A model generated the notes under the pieces. That model saw only the letters and a list, made by a program, of their open reading frames with translations. It made no database searches and was not told the origin of the DNA. Below, piece by piece: positions 21,031 through 32,804 of a DNA stretch of 64,000 nt. Each line of letters opens with the position of its first letter. Positions within the stretch are counted from its first letter, which is position 1. Source of the DNA: Cannabis sativa (Eukaryota; Streptophyta; Magnoliopsida; Rosales; Cannabaceae); NCBI RefSeq assembly GCF_029168945.1, contig NC_083603.1:42718396-42782395 (forward strand), read 5' to 3'. Made by a program: the position numbers and the translations under genes.

Positions 21031-21062
<32 letters not shown>
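21031..21062. repeat. (GA)n microsatellite in response-regulator leader
   Basis: Sixteen AG repeats, about 40 bases upstream of the ATG on the minus strand, where it reads as (CT)n. That is a common arrangement in plant 5' UTRs. Confidence 0.9.
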
Positions 21063-21064
<2 letters not shown>

Positions 21065-21351
21065 GAGAACAGAACACAGATTAGGAAGTTGGAAATTCCT
21101 TCACTGTTGTATGGCTTCTTATTAGAACAAAAGCATTTTCATATATTCCAATAATGTATTGTATTGTTTCTAATTTATATAATAAACTTTTACAAAATAA
21201 AAAAGGATTGATCTTAAACGAATGTGAATCTCCTCGTCAATGAAAGACTTGATAATAAAAATGTGTTCTAGCTCTATTATTTTTATAAAAGGCAATGATA
21301 AAAGATCACAATCATTTACTTTTGTAGTCATAATCTATGATGTTGGCCCAA
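21063..21351. other. Putative promoter region of the response regulator
   Basis: About 290 bp between the (GA)n leader and a MITE. It must hold any core promoter of the minus-strand regulator. No individual element can be assigned with confidence. Confidence 0.35.
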
Positions 21352-21966
21352 TTAATTCTAGGGTAAATTGCGGCATAAATACCTAATGTTTTTAATTTTA
21401 TACACTTAAATACCTAATGTTTATTTTTTGTGTTTAAATAACTAATGTTACAATTCTCTTACACCGTTACTACCACTTCTGTTATTAATTCATAAATATG
21501 GACACGTGAAGGGCCCAAATGCATTATATTTATTTATTTTATTTTTAAAATTAATATTCTTAATATCAAAAACTTAATATTACTTGTTTTTTTTTAAAAA
21601 AATAAGAGAGATGCAATACTAAATTACTATAGCTGAGTGAACCAGTGTAGTATATGGAACATGATTATCGATTGAAGTGCAAATATCATGTAAAAATTGT
21701 TACGAGAAAAGGTTTTTTTTTTTTTTTTAAATAAGTAGCATTTAGTTTCTGATATTAAGAATATTAAGTCTTAAGATAAAATAAAAATAAATGTAATGCA
21801 TCTGAACCTTCCACGTGTTCATATTTATGAGTTAACGGAAGTGGTAGTAACGGTGTAAGACATTTGTAACATTAGGTATTTTTGCTACCAAAAATAAACA
21901 TTAAGTATTTAAGTGTATAAAATCTGAAACATTAGGTATTTATGCCCCAAGTTAACCTTAATTCTA
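21352..21966. mobile_element. Foldback Mutator-like MITE, 9-bp target duplication
   Basis: The element spans 21361-21957 (597 bp) between perfect 9-bp duplications TTAATTCTA (21352-21360 and 21958-21966). The ends read GGGTAAATTGCGGCATAAAT and, inverted, GGTTAACTTGGGGCATAAAT. Pairing continues for roughly 200 bp on each side, including CTTACACCGTTACTACCACT, so most of the element can fold into one hairpin. Each arm begins with short tandem variants of AAATACCTAATGTT. No coding capacity. Confidence 0.9.
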
Positions 21967-22279
21967 TAATTTAAAAATTTCTAGACATCATTAGATATGC
22001 ACAGTTTCGTATTAATTTCAACACTATCATATATTTGATCATAAAGCTATTTAAAAAAAATACCACATCATAAAAATAATACAAAAATCTCATTTACTTT
22101 TGCATATAAAGATTATGATGTTGGTTTAATATTCCATGATTAAAATTTTATTATTTAATTCTTTAAATTTTTTTTATCGAATATATATAGTTACAATTAA
22201 TTTAAATATTAGATTTTTCTATCATATGAAGAAAGAAATAAATAACACTACTATTTACTCGTTAGTGTGTGTTTTAGCT

Positions 22280-22930
22280 ATGGAGATGAATAATTGGGTA
22301 TTAAAAGTTGATCCTTTGAGTTTGAGCGAATGCATATTACTAACTGAGATAATCAAAGATATACTCTTGAGATTAGATACAAAATCTTTGATACGATTCA
22401 AATAAGTGAGTGAATCTTGGTTGTCCCTAATAAACACCCCAATTTTCATGTATACCAACCACAAACGACAGCCACCTCGTACTTTCATGGGCCACAATCA
22501 TCCTGGAGATTCAGGCCTATTCTCAATTTGTAGCTATGAAAACTTTGATTAGAACTTTGATCAATTTTCTTCTCAGGTACATACAAATTTCATGTAAAGG
22601 CTAAGGAAATATCCTTGGTGGGTATTGACAATGGTGTGATTTGCTTACGAGAACCATTTAATGATAATAATAATTGTTTTTTACCTTTGGAACCCAACAA
22701 TTCAAAAGTATAAGAAACTCCCTTTATATTCATGTTATTTATCTATAGATAGAATGTATGGATTTGGATACGAACCATTAACGAATGATTTCAAAATGGT
22801 GGCATGATTTCAAAATGGTGGGTGTAACAAGTAGTGAAGAATTATTAGTTTATAGTATGAAAATTATGGTGTTGCCTAATCTAACAATCTGTTGTTGTTA
22901 ATGGTTCTATTTATTGGTCATTCATATGGG
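22280..22930 (+). pseudogene. F-box/FBA relic, close paralogue of the intact gene
   Basis: From an ATG at 22280 it reads MEMNNWVLKVDPLSLSECIL, then IIKDILLRLDTKSLIRFK followed by an in-frame TAA, where the intact gene has a Cys codon. It continues VSESWLSLI and TPIFMYTNHKRQPPRTFMGH, then further stops and frameshifts. A short internal duplication of GATTTCAAAATGGTGG lies near 22788 and 22807. Leader and coding sequence are clearly alike to 9436-10200, so this is a degraded duplicate. The C-terminal half is gone by about 22930. Confidence 0.88.
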
Positions 22931-23045
22931 TGTAACAAGTAATTATGGTGGGTGTGCCATGGGGCAGCACGCCACACTAGGCGTGTACATATGTTGATTT
23001 GGTCGGGTTATATTGTATTTTTATCAACTTAATATAAATGTCGAA

Positions 23046-26000
23046 TTATAAATAGGATATTTTACAATTTTGTATACATTATTTTAATTAATTACAAAAT
23101 ATGTGCAAAAAAAAAACTTATTATCATTTTCTCATACATTTTTATATATAATTTAAAAAAAAAATCAATTTTTTTTATAATATATATATAGTAATAATTA
23201 TTGATTATTATATATATGGTAATATTAGTTATGTTTATTTTATATTTACAATTATAATAAACATACTAATAATATAAAATATTTTATATATGTGTTTATT
23301 GACTATGTTTATTTTTATGTTTACAATTATAATAAACATACTAATAATATAAAATATTTTATATCTGTGTTTATTTTATTTTTTATTAATTAAACATACT
23401 AATTTAATAAACAAAATAATAATATTTACATAGGTTTATTATATCACTCTACTGTGTTATGTTTATTTTTTAGTAATTTTTTAAAAAATAATTAATATAT
23501 ATAAAAAAATTGTTTATCTTTATCTTTTTCTTTGTTTATTGTGTCATGTTTATTTTTTTTTAATTAAATAATTTTTGGAATTTATAAAGTTATGTTTGTT
23601 TATTTATTTTTTGATGTAAGCATTATACTGTTGGGTTTTGTGCCCTAAATAAAACTTATTTCAATATAATCAGATTTACTTATTAATAAAGATCAGAAAT
23701 AACATTTTATGTTGCATGGTTCACATGATTTATTTCATGATTATATATATATAATGTATGAATTCTATTTAAGTCCATAACATATGAATTTGTTAATGAT
23801 TATAGTGTTGTCAGCACAGTGGAATATAATCTTAATTATATGTTTGAAAGTTTATTCCCTGATTTGTCAGTACACTGGATTTAGACTGGCATGATATAGT
23901 CAGCGATAGGTATTCTTACACCTTAGATAAGTGTTATGTCCTTTCCAGGGCATTGGCAAAGTTTACCAGTATCGGATGTATGGAGTATACATCGGAAGGG
24001 ACCGATATTGAACTTTGATTAGATTTGTTAAAATTTACCGTAATATCTATTCAATTCAATATCACCTGTTAATCCTAGATCAAATAATCTTAATCCTGAT
24101 ATGGTTAGGTTCGATCTCAAGAGTATTATACATGTTCTTTGATTTGTTAGTTAAGTCTACTTTTGGGTCAGGGTGATACGTATATTTTGGGAACATGATA
24201 GTATAATTGAGTGGGAGCCCTAACATAAATATGGAGTCTATAACTTCTATAGGAATTTAGAAGTGAAACGATGATATCCTTCGAGCTTGGCTAAACAGAG
24301 ATAAATGGTGGAGATCTCATTTCACTTCGCTGAAATATCATTTATACGGAGCTAAGTGTTTTAAGGATAAAATACATTGAAGGTGTAACGGTAATTTAGT
24401 TCCTATTCAATGTAGATCATCTATTAGAGGGTCATTGATGATCAAATTAGGATTATAACAATGGATAACTAATAGCGTATCTATATCGTGGAACATATAG
24501 AGCGTTCTATATGACTGAGAGTGCAATTCCAAGTTCTAAGTGTGGATTCAATAAGGAATTAATAAGTTAGGGAATTTACTTGGTAAATTCGGTTCGACTT
24601 ATTGGAAGTTCGGTTATATAGGCCCATGGTCCCCATACTAGTTGAGACCATGCTGCTTGTAAGACTCAGTTAATTGATTTTAATTAATCAATTATAATTC
24701 TAAAGTTAGACTATGTCTACTTTATGAATTTTCGCTAAACAAGGGTGAAATTGTAAAAAAAAAATAGATTCTAAGTTTACTTATTAATTAAGAGACTTTA
24801 TATGTCTAAATTAATAAATATATTAAATGACAATATTATTTAATAATTATTTGTTAAGTTATTAAATAATTAGAATTGACATTTAAATGGCTAAATTGGA
24901 AAATTGACATTTTTGAGAAAATGGGATTGAAAAATGACAAAATGGAAAAATTACAAAGTGAGGCCCATATCCTTATATGGTCGGCCACTTTGTATAGATT
25001 TTACCATTTATATTTTTCATTATTTTAATGCCATACAATTCTAACCTAAACCTAAATGGCATTCTATAAATAAAAAGTGTTGGCTTCAGGAAACTATGAC
25101 TTACATCTTATTTTCTCTCAAAGAAAACCTGTTTCCTAGCCGCCCCTCTCTTCTCTTTTCTTCTCTTCAATTTCGAAATCCCTTTGTGATAGAGTAGTGC
25201 CCACACACATCAAGTGATATCTCAATCATAGTGTGGAAGACTGTGTAGAATCCAACCAACAAGAAGGAGAGAAAGAGATCCAGGTTCAAATCTTGATTAT
25301 GTTCTGCTACAGAAAGGAATCAAGGGCTAGAGATCTGAACGGAAGGAGTCATTATATTCCGCTGCACCCAATGTAAGGCTTCCTAAACTTTATATGTGTT
25401 TATTTCATTGTTTTAGAATTCATATTAGGATGTTAATGAAACATACATGGTAGTAAATCTAGATCCTGGTAAAATATTTCCAACATATACTTCAATAGAA
25501 AATTCGTTCACTAACTCATTAGAAAATAATCAATATATAAAAACAATAGAAAGAAAATATACTTATTTTAGTATAGTATAAATTGACTATATCTATTTTA
25601 ATGTTTACAATTATAATAAACATACTAATAATATAAAATACTTTGTATATATATGTTTATTTTGTTTTCTATTTATTAAACATACTAATTTAATAAACAA
25701 AATAATAATATTCACATATGTTTATTATATCACTCTATATGTCATGTTTATTTTTAGTAATTTTAAGTATTGATTTATATTTATATACATTAATGTTTAT
25801 AATTCTAATATTGTATTTTATTAAAAAAAAAATCTTATTAAATTATAATAATTCATACTAAAATAGATAATAAACATTTATCTTTTAATAAAAAAATATT
25901 TAACTTGTTTATTTTTATAAATCTGTTTAATTAATTTTACGAAACTATTTATTTTGAGGTTTAATAAATATATTTTATTATTTAATGATTAAAATGTATG

Positions 26001-26116
26001 GTTTCATCTATTAAGTTTTCAAAATGTATAAGTTTTTAAAATAATTTTTTTTTTTGTACATTTTTCGTAATTATGTTGTTTTTGTTGTACATTTATGAAA
26101 AAAGCCCTTATAAATA
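23046..26116. mobile_element. Mutator-like MITE, interrupted by a solo LTR
   Basis: The element runs 23055-26107 between perfect 9-bp duplications TTATAAATA (23046-23054 and 26108-26116). Removing the nested LTR and one TATAC leaves 1191 bp. The ends are GGATATTTTACAATTTTGTA and, inverted, GGGCTTTTTTCATAAATGTA; the right end matches the terminus of the MITE at 11164. The body is an inverted-orientation relative of that element. A segment of about 75 bp containing TTTACAATTATAATAAACAT is tandemly duplicated near 23230-23380 in the left half. No coding capacity. Confidence 0.9.
23629..25485 (+). mobile_element. Solo LTR, Copia-type, 1857 bp
   Basis: Begins TGTTGGGTTTTGTGCCC and ends TATTTCCAACA, with 5-bp target duplications TATAC at 23624-23628 and 25486-25490. 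There are no internal retroelement domains, primer site or second LTR, as expected after LTR-LTR recombination. A TATAAATA box lies at 25065-25072, followed by a transcribed-looking leader. The related MITE at 11164 carries the uninterrupted site (one TATAC, in inverted orientation, near 11465), which confirms the boundaries. Strand follows the TATA box. Confidence 0.92.
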
Positions 26117-26417
26117 TCTAATTATAATTCCTTCAATAAAAAAATCAAAAAAGTGTCGTGCAATGATTTTTGTCGGTTTGGTCTTATTAATCCGTTTAAA
26201 CCGATTTTTATTTTTTATTGTTGTTAGTTTTGGTGTTCAAATAATTAATTTGAAAAAATAAATGTATAATATATGCCTTTCAAAATTAAAATAATTATAG
26301 TTTAAATTAATGTTAAAAAATAAATATGAATTGAATAAACATTAAAATATTAAACAATATTTTTCAAAAAATAGAATAAAAAAAATATACTCATATCTAA
26401 ATTTTAAATTTCAACTT
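26117..26417. other. AT-rich spacer, no gene seen
   Basis: Short unique stretch between the MITE and the LINE poly-A. No features recognised. Confidence 0.5.
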
Positions 26418-26454
26418 CAATATTTTTTTTTTGAGGTAAAATAGTGACATTTTA

Positions 26455-28404
26455 TTAGCAAATTGAATCAACCATTACAATGTTTAAAAGATCAACCGGA
26501 GCAGTACTCTCGGTAAACATACGAACTGAGTGAAAACAAGAGCTGCGAGCCATATAATGGGCAGCCTTGTTAGCAGAACGTTTAACAAATTGAATCTGAA
26601 CAGATTTTAAAGAATTAAGCAACTCTTTGCACTCTTGAATCACCACGCCAAAGGGGGAACGTAGAAGAACTGAAGAGTGTACAGCTTGAACAGCCACAAG
26701 ACAATCGGTTTCCAGCTGTACATCATGCCACTGCTTGTCTTTGATCCAGCTAAGCGCTTCCTTGATGCCTATCGCTTCCACCACAGCAGCCTCTAAATAT
26801 CCCGGTTTACTACAAGAAAGAGCTTCAAGAAGGTGGCCATGACAATTACGAGCCACCAAGCCAGTCCCATACCATCCTTCTGCCTCAAAGATAGCTCCGC
26901 CTACGTTGACCTTAATCGTATTAGTAACCGGTTTAGACCAATGCTCACTTCCTTCATTTTCACCCGAAGCCAAAAATAAAGGACCCTTCTTTTTCAATTG
27001 AGCATTTTTCCATTGATTAAGGTTGACTATACCAGACAAAATTACATCTGAAGCTGAAGTGCTCTTACCTTTCCAAGTGAACGCATTACGGGCATTCCAG
27101 ATGGCCCAACAAATCATGACTGCTTCCTCTCTTACATCAGAACTAGAGGGCAAGACAAATGATTCAAACCAGGTTGAGAACTTTCCATCCAATAAGGCCG
27201 CCGCATTTAAGGATGATTTATGCCAACAACTTTGGGCAAAGGAGCATTCTATCAACAAGTGCACAATAGATTCATCCTCAAAATTACACATGGGACATTG
27301 CAGATCCAAGGGAACATGTCTCGAGGCCAGCTGAACCTTCGTGGGAAGAGTTTCAGAAAGGGAGCGCCACAAAAAATGAAGTACCTTTGGTGGGACATTG
27401 ATGTTCCAAGCTATCTTCCATAGTCTCCTTTCATCAGCTGACAGAAGCAAACCATCTTCCTTGTGTAACAAGTTATAGGCATCTTTCACTTTATACACAC
27501 CAAAAGGATTAAGAGACCAATACCAGAAATCAGAAGGAGCTGATGAAATAGGGGTCTTACAAATCAAATCTCGATCACGGATGTTGAACAAATCATTCAG
27601 CACTTCCAAGTCCCAGCTTCTATCGTGATTCTCCATTAGGCTAGCCACTTGACAGTCATCTAACCCCACCAGTTGGGTTGTTACAAAGGGATTGGTTGCG
27701 TCAGGAAGCCAGGGATCTCGTTGAATATTAATAGAAGTTCCAGGCCCAATATTACAACGCACCCCCGATAAGATAAGCTTCTGAGTATCAAAGATGCTCT
27801 TCCAAATGAAACTTGGATTGTGACCAAGTTCAGCAGTAAAGAAAGAGCCTCGGGGAAAGTACCGAGCCTTGTATAAACGACTGACAAGAGAAGACTCATT
27901 AACAATCAATCGCCAAGCTTGCTTACCCAGCATGGAGAGATTAAAATCTCTTAAGTCTCTAAAGCCCAGACCACCAAAATGCTTATGCTTTGTGAGATAT
28001 TGCCAACTCTTCCAATGAACTCCATGTGACTTTGAACTATCAGACCGCCACCAAAACTTGGCCATCATCCCTTCAAGTTTGTTACAAGTATCAACGGGAA
28101 GAAGAAAAACCGACATAGCATATGAAGGGAGAGCCTGGGCCACTGTCTTCACAAGAACCTCTTTGCCAGCCTTAGATAACAGACGACCCTCCCAACTTAG
28201 TATTCTCTTTTCCATCTTATCCTTAAGGAAACCAAGGATAGCATTTTTATTCCGACCCATAGTGCAAGGAAGACCCAAATAAAGACTATTTGGCGGGGCC
28301 TCAATCATACCCAAAAGAGAACACATTCTAGCTTTGACAGATTCTATAGTATTCGAACTAAAAAAGATGGTGGATTTGGCTAAGTTCACCTGCTGACCAG
28401 AGGC
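26455..28404 (-). pseudogene. LINE ORF2, C-terminal part (zf-RVT, RNase H)
   Basis: In the same frame as the upstream part but separated from it by TAA at 28405-28407, where relatives read an ASGQQVN context. It contains the end of the polymerase, SYLGLPCTMGR-like thumb sequence (SLYLGLPCTMGRNKNAILGF) and SKAGKEVLVKTVAQALPSYA. The zinc-binding domain follows (VPPKVLHFLWRSLSETLPTK, CPMCNFEDESIVHLLIEC), then a C-terminal RNase H (LVARNCHGHLLEALS, AVVEAIGIKEALSWI, LETDCLVAVQA, SANKAAHYMAR). The first catalytic Asp of RNase H is Gly (VNVGGAIF instead of VNVDGA). The element is unlikely to be autonomous. Confidence 0.88.
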
Positions 28405-30494
28405 TTATTCAAATAACTGCAGCAATCTAATGACATTCAAAGCTTCCTTTTCGATAGCTTTACAATACAAGTAGCTATCATCCGCAAAGAGCATGTGTGA
28501 TATAACCGGCGCTCCATTACACACCCTACAACCATGCAACTCTCCCCGAGCCTCAAAAGACTTAATAAGAGATGAAAATCCTTCAGCACAAATCAGGAAT
28601 AAGTAAGGCGAGAGAGGGTCACCTTGTCTAATACCGCGGGAAGGAGTGAAAGGATCCAACTCATGACCACCATGAGTGACCGAATAGGTGACTGTGGAAA
28701 TACATTGATAGATGAGATTAGTCACACGGCTATTGAAGCCCATCTTAAGCATCATATCACACAGAAAAGACCACTCAACTCGATCATATGCCTTGCTCAT
28801 ATCAAGCTTTACTGCCATGTATCCTTCCTTTCCAAGCCTTTTCCTTTTCAAGTAATGCATTACTTCAAAGGAAATCATGATGTTATCAGTGATGAGCCTT
28901 CCAGGGATAAAAGCACTCTGATTGTCAGAAATGACCAGAGGAAGAGCAGCTTTTAACCGGTTAGCTAACACCTTAGAGCACACCTTATACAGGACATTAC
29001 ATAAGGCAATCGGTCTCAGATGAGACATATGAGAGGGATTCTTCTTCTTAGGAATAAGCACAATATTAGTATGATTCAATCCCTCAGGTAAGGAGCCAAA
29101 CATAAAAAAAGAACGAACTTGTTTAATTACATCCTTACCCACAATATGCCAGCACTTTTGGTAAAAAGCAGGAGTCATCCCATCAGGACCTGGGGACTTA
29201 TCAGGGTGCATTTGAAAGAGAGCATCTTTGACTTCTTCATCCGTAATTGGCGCAAGCAGAGCAACATTATGATCTTCACAAATCGTAGGACTAATTCCAT
29301 TAGTAACATTCAGAGAGTTGCACGTCCCATTAGAAAAGAGAGTCTTGAAATAATCAGCTATTACATCTGGAAGACCATTGTCCAAATCGGCCCAAGTACC
29401 ATCATCTCTCTGAAGTTTATGAATGAAGTTAGAGCGACGGCGCGAGGTAGCAGTAGCATGAAAATATTTCGTATTCTGATCACCCTCCTGAAGCCACAAC
29501 TGTTTGGATCTTTGACGCCAGAAAATTTCTTTTTGATTGAGGACTTCAAAAAGATTATTCTCAGCATCTTTAAACCGTCTCAAAGACATATCATCACCCC
29601 CAGCTTTAAACTTTCTTGCTTCACTCTTCCAATGTTTCAAACGAGAGTGAAATTTCCCCAAATAATCACTGTTCCACGCTGTAAGCTTGGTACCACAAAG
29701 CTGAATCTTCTCCTGAATACCACTCAAAGCAGACTCCACCCAACAATCATTGATAACTTGGAAACACATGGGCTCTCGGAGCCAAAAGTTCTCAAATCGA
29801 AACTGCTTATGACGAGAAATATGAGACTGACTAACCATATTAAGTAACAAAGGACTATGGTCAGAGGAGCTCAATTCCAGGTTCAACAACTGAGCTGAAG
29901 AGAAATAAACCAACCATTGCTTAGAAACAAGCGCCCGGTCAAGGCGAGATTCAATCCAAGCATCCGAACCACGACTCTTTTCCCAAGTAAATTGATGGCC
30001 AACAAGCTCCAAGTCACTCAATTCACACTCTTGAATTGTTTTCTGAAAACCCTCAATAAGCCAGTTAGGATAAGGAACACCTCCACGCTTGTCTTCTTGA
30101 GACAATATGTTATTGAGGTCCCCAATGACACACCATGGCAAAGAAGAAGCAGTAGCCAATGTTTTCAGTTGATCCCAAGTAGTGACCCTTGCATTACGGT
30201 TAGGCTCCCCATAAAAACCAGTTAACCGCCACACACCTTGATCAAAAGAAGTAACCTCCACATCAATGTAGTTATGAGCAAAATGGAGAAGGTTAATGTC
30301 CCCATTATTCCGCCAAAGAAGAGCTACACCACCACTACGCCCAATAGCATCAACCGCAAATAAACCATCAAAACCAATAGCAACTCGAATTCTTTCCACA
30401 ACTTCCTTACGACACAAAGTTTCACACAGAAAAATAAAATTAGGCTTCTTTTGGATTACAAGATCCTTAAGGAATTGAACGGTCCGAGGGTTCC
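28405..30494 (-). pseudogene. LINE ORF2, endonuclease and reverse transcriptase part
   Basis: About 695 codons. The N-terminal part is an endonuclease/exonuclease/phosphatase domain: NPRTVQFLKDLVIQKKPNFI, FYGEPNR, CVIGDLNNIL and SSDHSPLLL, with the catalytic GD and SDH motifs present. The reverse transcriptase follows: DKSPGPDGMTPAFYQ, LRPIALCNVLYKV, VKLDMSKAYDRVEWSF, GIRQGDPLSPYLFLICAEG and the catalytic box FADD (HMLFADDSYLY). It ends at the nonsense codon 28405-28407. The true ORF2 start is lost at the 5' truncation point. Confidence 0.9.
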
Positions 30495-30502
30495 CAATAT
30501 TT

Positions 30503-32053
30503 AAATACAATAAAAATTATCAACTATAAATTCTAAATTTCAAAATAAAAACTATAAAATACAAACTTTAAATGTAAAATAGTTAACTATTAAACGTAAT
30601 TTATATATTATGTTATAAATAATTTTAGTAAAAAATATGTAAATCGATTTATTCAGTTTATTCGGGTTATTTGGGCGGGTTTGAATAATATTCAACCCGC
30701 TTAATATATTCATTGGGCAGTTTGAGTTTTTCATAAAGTTATTTGATTGTATTTTTTTGTCGGTTTATTCGATTTGGTTGGCAGTTTGTTAATTTTTTTT
30801 TGAACAGTCCTAGTTAGTGTTGTATTCCAATCCTGGTTTGGGCGGTTTTTTAAATTAATATATTCATAAATTGGAGAAAAAATAAAATAAATGTAAATAT
30901 TTATCCAAATTAAAATTAATTTTTTTTCTATAACAAATTTGGAATTTAAATTTAAAACTAAAGAGTTAATAATGTTTTGAATTTAGTGATAGTAAAATAG
31001 AATAAAAGAAAAAAAATAGAGAAAATATTCAACAAAATTTAAATTTAATAATAAAAATCATAATAGGAGAGTTTAAATGTGTTTTTTTCTAAAGAAAATA
31101 TCTAATAAAATTTAAATTAAATTTAACACTAAAAATATGCGTAGTTAATTAATAACCATATAAATTTTATTTGACAAAAAAATACAAAATGAGAAACAAA
31201 AAAAAAAATGTGTACCTAATATATTAAACTCTGGTGAAGGACCTTCAATTCGTGTGATGATGTCTTACCGTTCTTTCAGGGATTTTTTTTTAATAATTTA
31301 AATAATACCCTCTTAGTAAATAAAGTGAGATATGATTATAATTTTTAGAGGTATAAATATAATCTCTCCTACCTAAAATATACCATATATATTTATGAAA
31401 AAAATATATATACCATATATATGAAACACACCGTATGAATCAAATTTTTTGAAACCAATCATCAATATATCAATATCTATCTATCTATATACTTATATAA
31501 TGCTGTTGTTAAGGTATAAGAGGTGGCAGTACCAATAATTTTCTTTCCCTATTCTTTGCTCTCTCATTTTTCTTAATTTTTAAATTTTAATTAAGTTGTA
31601 GTACTTATTATATTAATGTAATATATTTGATTTATGACAAGCGTTTAAACATTAATTAATTCATTATATACCTTATTTTAAACTGATATATGATAAACGT
31701 ATAAACATTAATTAATTCATTATATACCATATTTTAATTCTAATACAAAATTCAAAAGTCACATGTTATTAAAGATTTGGTCATTATTACTTATGACTAA
31801 AAATATCATTAATACAATAAAAGAATTAGTAACGCCTACAGTAATATATAAAATGCTTTTTTTATTCTTTCTTCTATCCTTAATATATTTTACTATAAAT
31901 AATATACAGTAACATTCAATTATACATATTGCTCATAAAATTATATTCAATAAAAAATATGTACTCTGATCCAATTATGGAGGTAGAAATGAAGGGCTTA
32001 TTTTGAGAGCTAAACTTATATTACTAACAGGTGCTGCTGATTTTACTCTTTTC
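30503..32053. other. AT-rich intergenic sequence, no gene seen
   Basis: No coding or RNA gene features. One segment of roughly 50 bp (ATAAACGTATAAACATTAAT-type) appears twice near 31635 and 31690. Confidence 0.5.
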
Positions 32054-32547
32054 TAAGGTGCCGTTTGGTAACACTTTTGTTTTTTAATTTTTTAATCACA
32101 AAATGAAAGTAAAATTTTTGTTTTAAAAAATTTATTTTTGAAAAACAAAAATGGGTTCTGTAACTACTTTTGTTTTTCAATTTTAAAAACAGAAAACAAA
32201 AGTGTGTTCTGTAAAGTTCATTTTTATTTTTATTTTTTGATTTTATTAAAGTCGGGTCTAGGTCCGGGGTCGGATTCGGGTTCAAGTCAAAAGCCGGGTT
32301 CAGCGCCAGGGCCGTGGGGAGGGGATTTGGGTCCGGGTCTGGTCGTAACCCAAAAGATTGATTAAGAAAAAAAAACTGTTTAAAAAAATATTGAAAGTAA
32401 TTTTTGTTGTTTTTAAAATTTTGATTTCTACTTATAAAATTGAAAAGTAAAAACAATTTTATAGAACATGTTTTTGAAAAATATTTTCACTTTTCTATTT
32501 TTAAAAACAGAAAACTGATTAAAAAAGTGTTACCAAACGCCACCTAA
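32054..32547. mobile_element. PIF/Harbinger-type (Tourist-like) MITE
   Basis: The element spans 32057-32544 (488 bp) with TAA target duplications at 32054-32056 and 32545-32547. The terminal inverted repeats are GGTGCCGTTTGGTAACACTT and, inverted, GGTGGCGTTTGGTAACACTT. The arms continue as A/T-rich imperfect repeats. A GC-rich minisatellite-like centre (32252-32350) is built on GGGTCCGGGT and GGGTTC variants and contrasts strongly with the rest. No coding capacity. Confidence 0.88.
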
Positions 32548-32767
32548 ATGTTTGGGTTTATTTGATTATAATGGTTGGTCTGAAAAGATGAACAAAGCAA
32601 AAATTTCATGCAAGACATTTGTGGTTTGAACATTGAAGGTATCCATCGTGATCATTATCATTTCATCTTTTTTCAAGTTTCGTTTGTTTTTTTTTTTCTA
32701 TTACTTTAAAAATAGACTTCTAAAATTATGAGTGAAAGTCTTTTATTTTACTTAATATTTTATCTTC

Positions 32768-32804
<37 letters not shown>

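Larger units (their letters stand above)
26418..30502 (-). mobile_element. LINE (L1-clade), ORF2 nearly full length, minus strand
   Basis: The poly-A tail is seen as T at about 26423-26432, and the 5' end lies at about 30494. A candidate 8-bp target duplication CAATATTT occurs at 26418-26425 and 30495-30502. ORF1 and the first few residues of ORF2 are missing, so the copy is 5'-truncated by a small margin relative to ORF2. One nonsense codon separates the two open parts. Confidence 0.88.
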
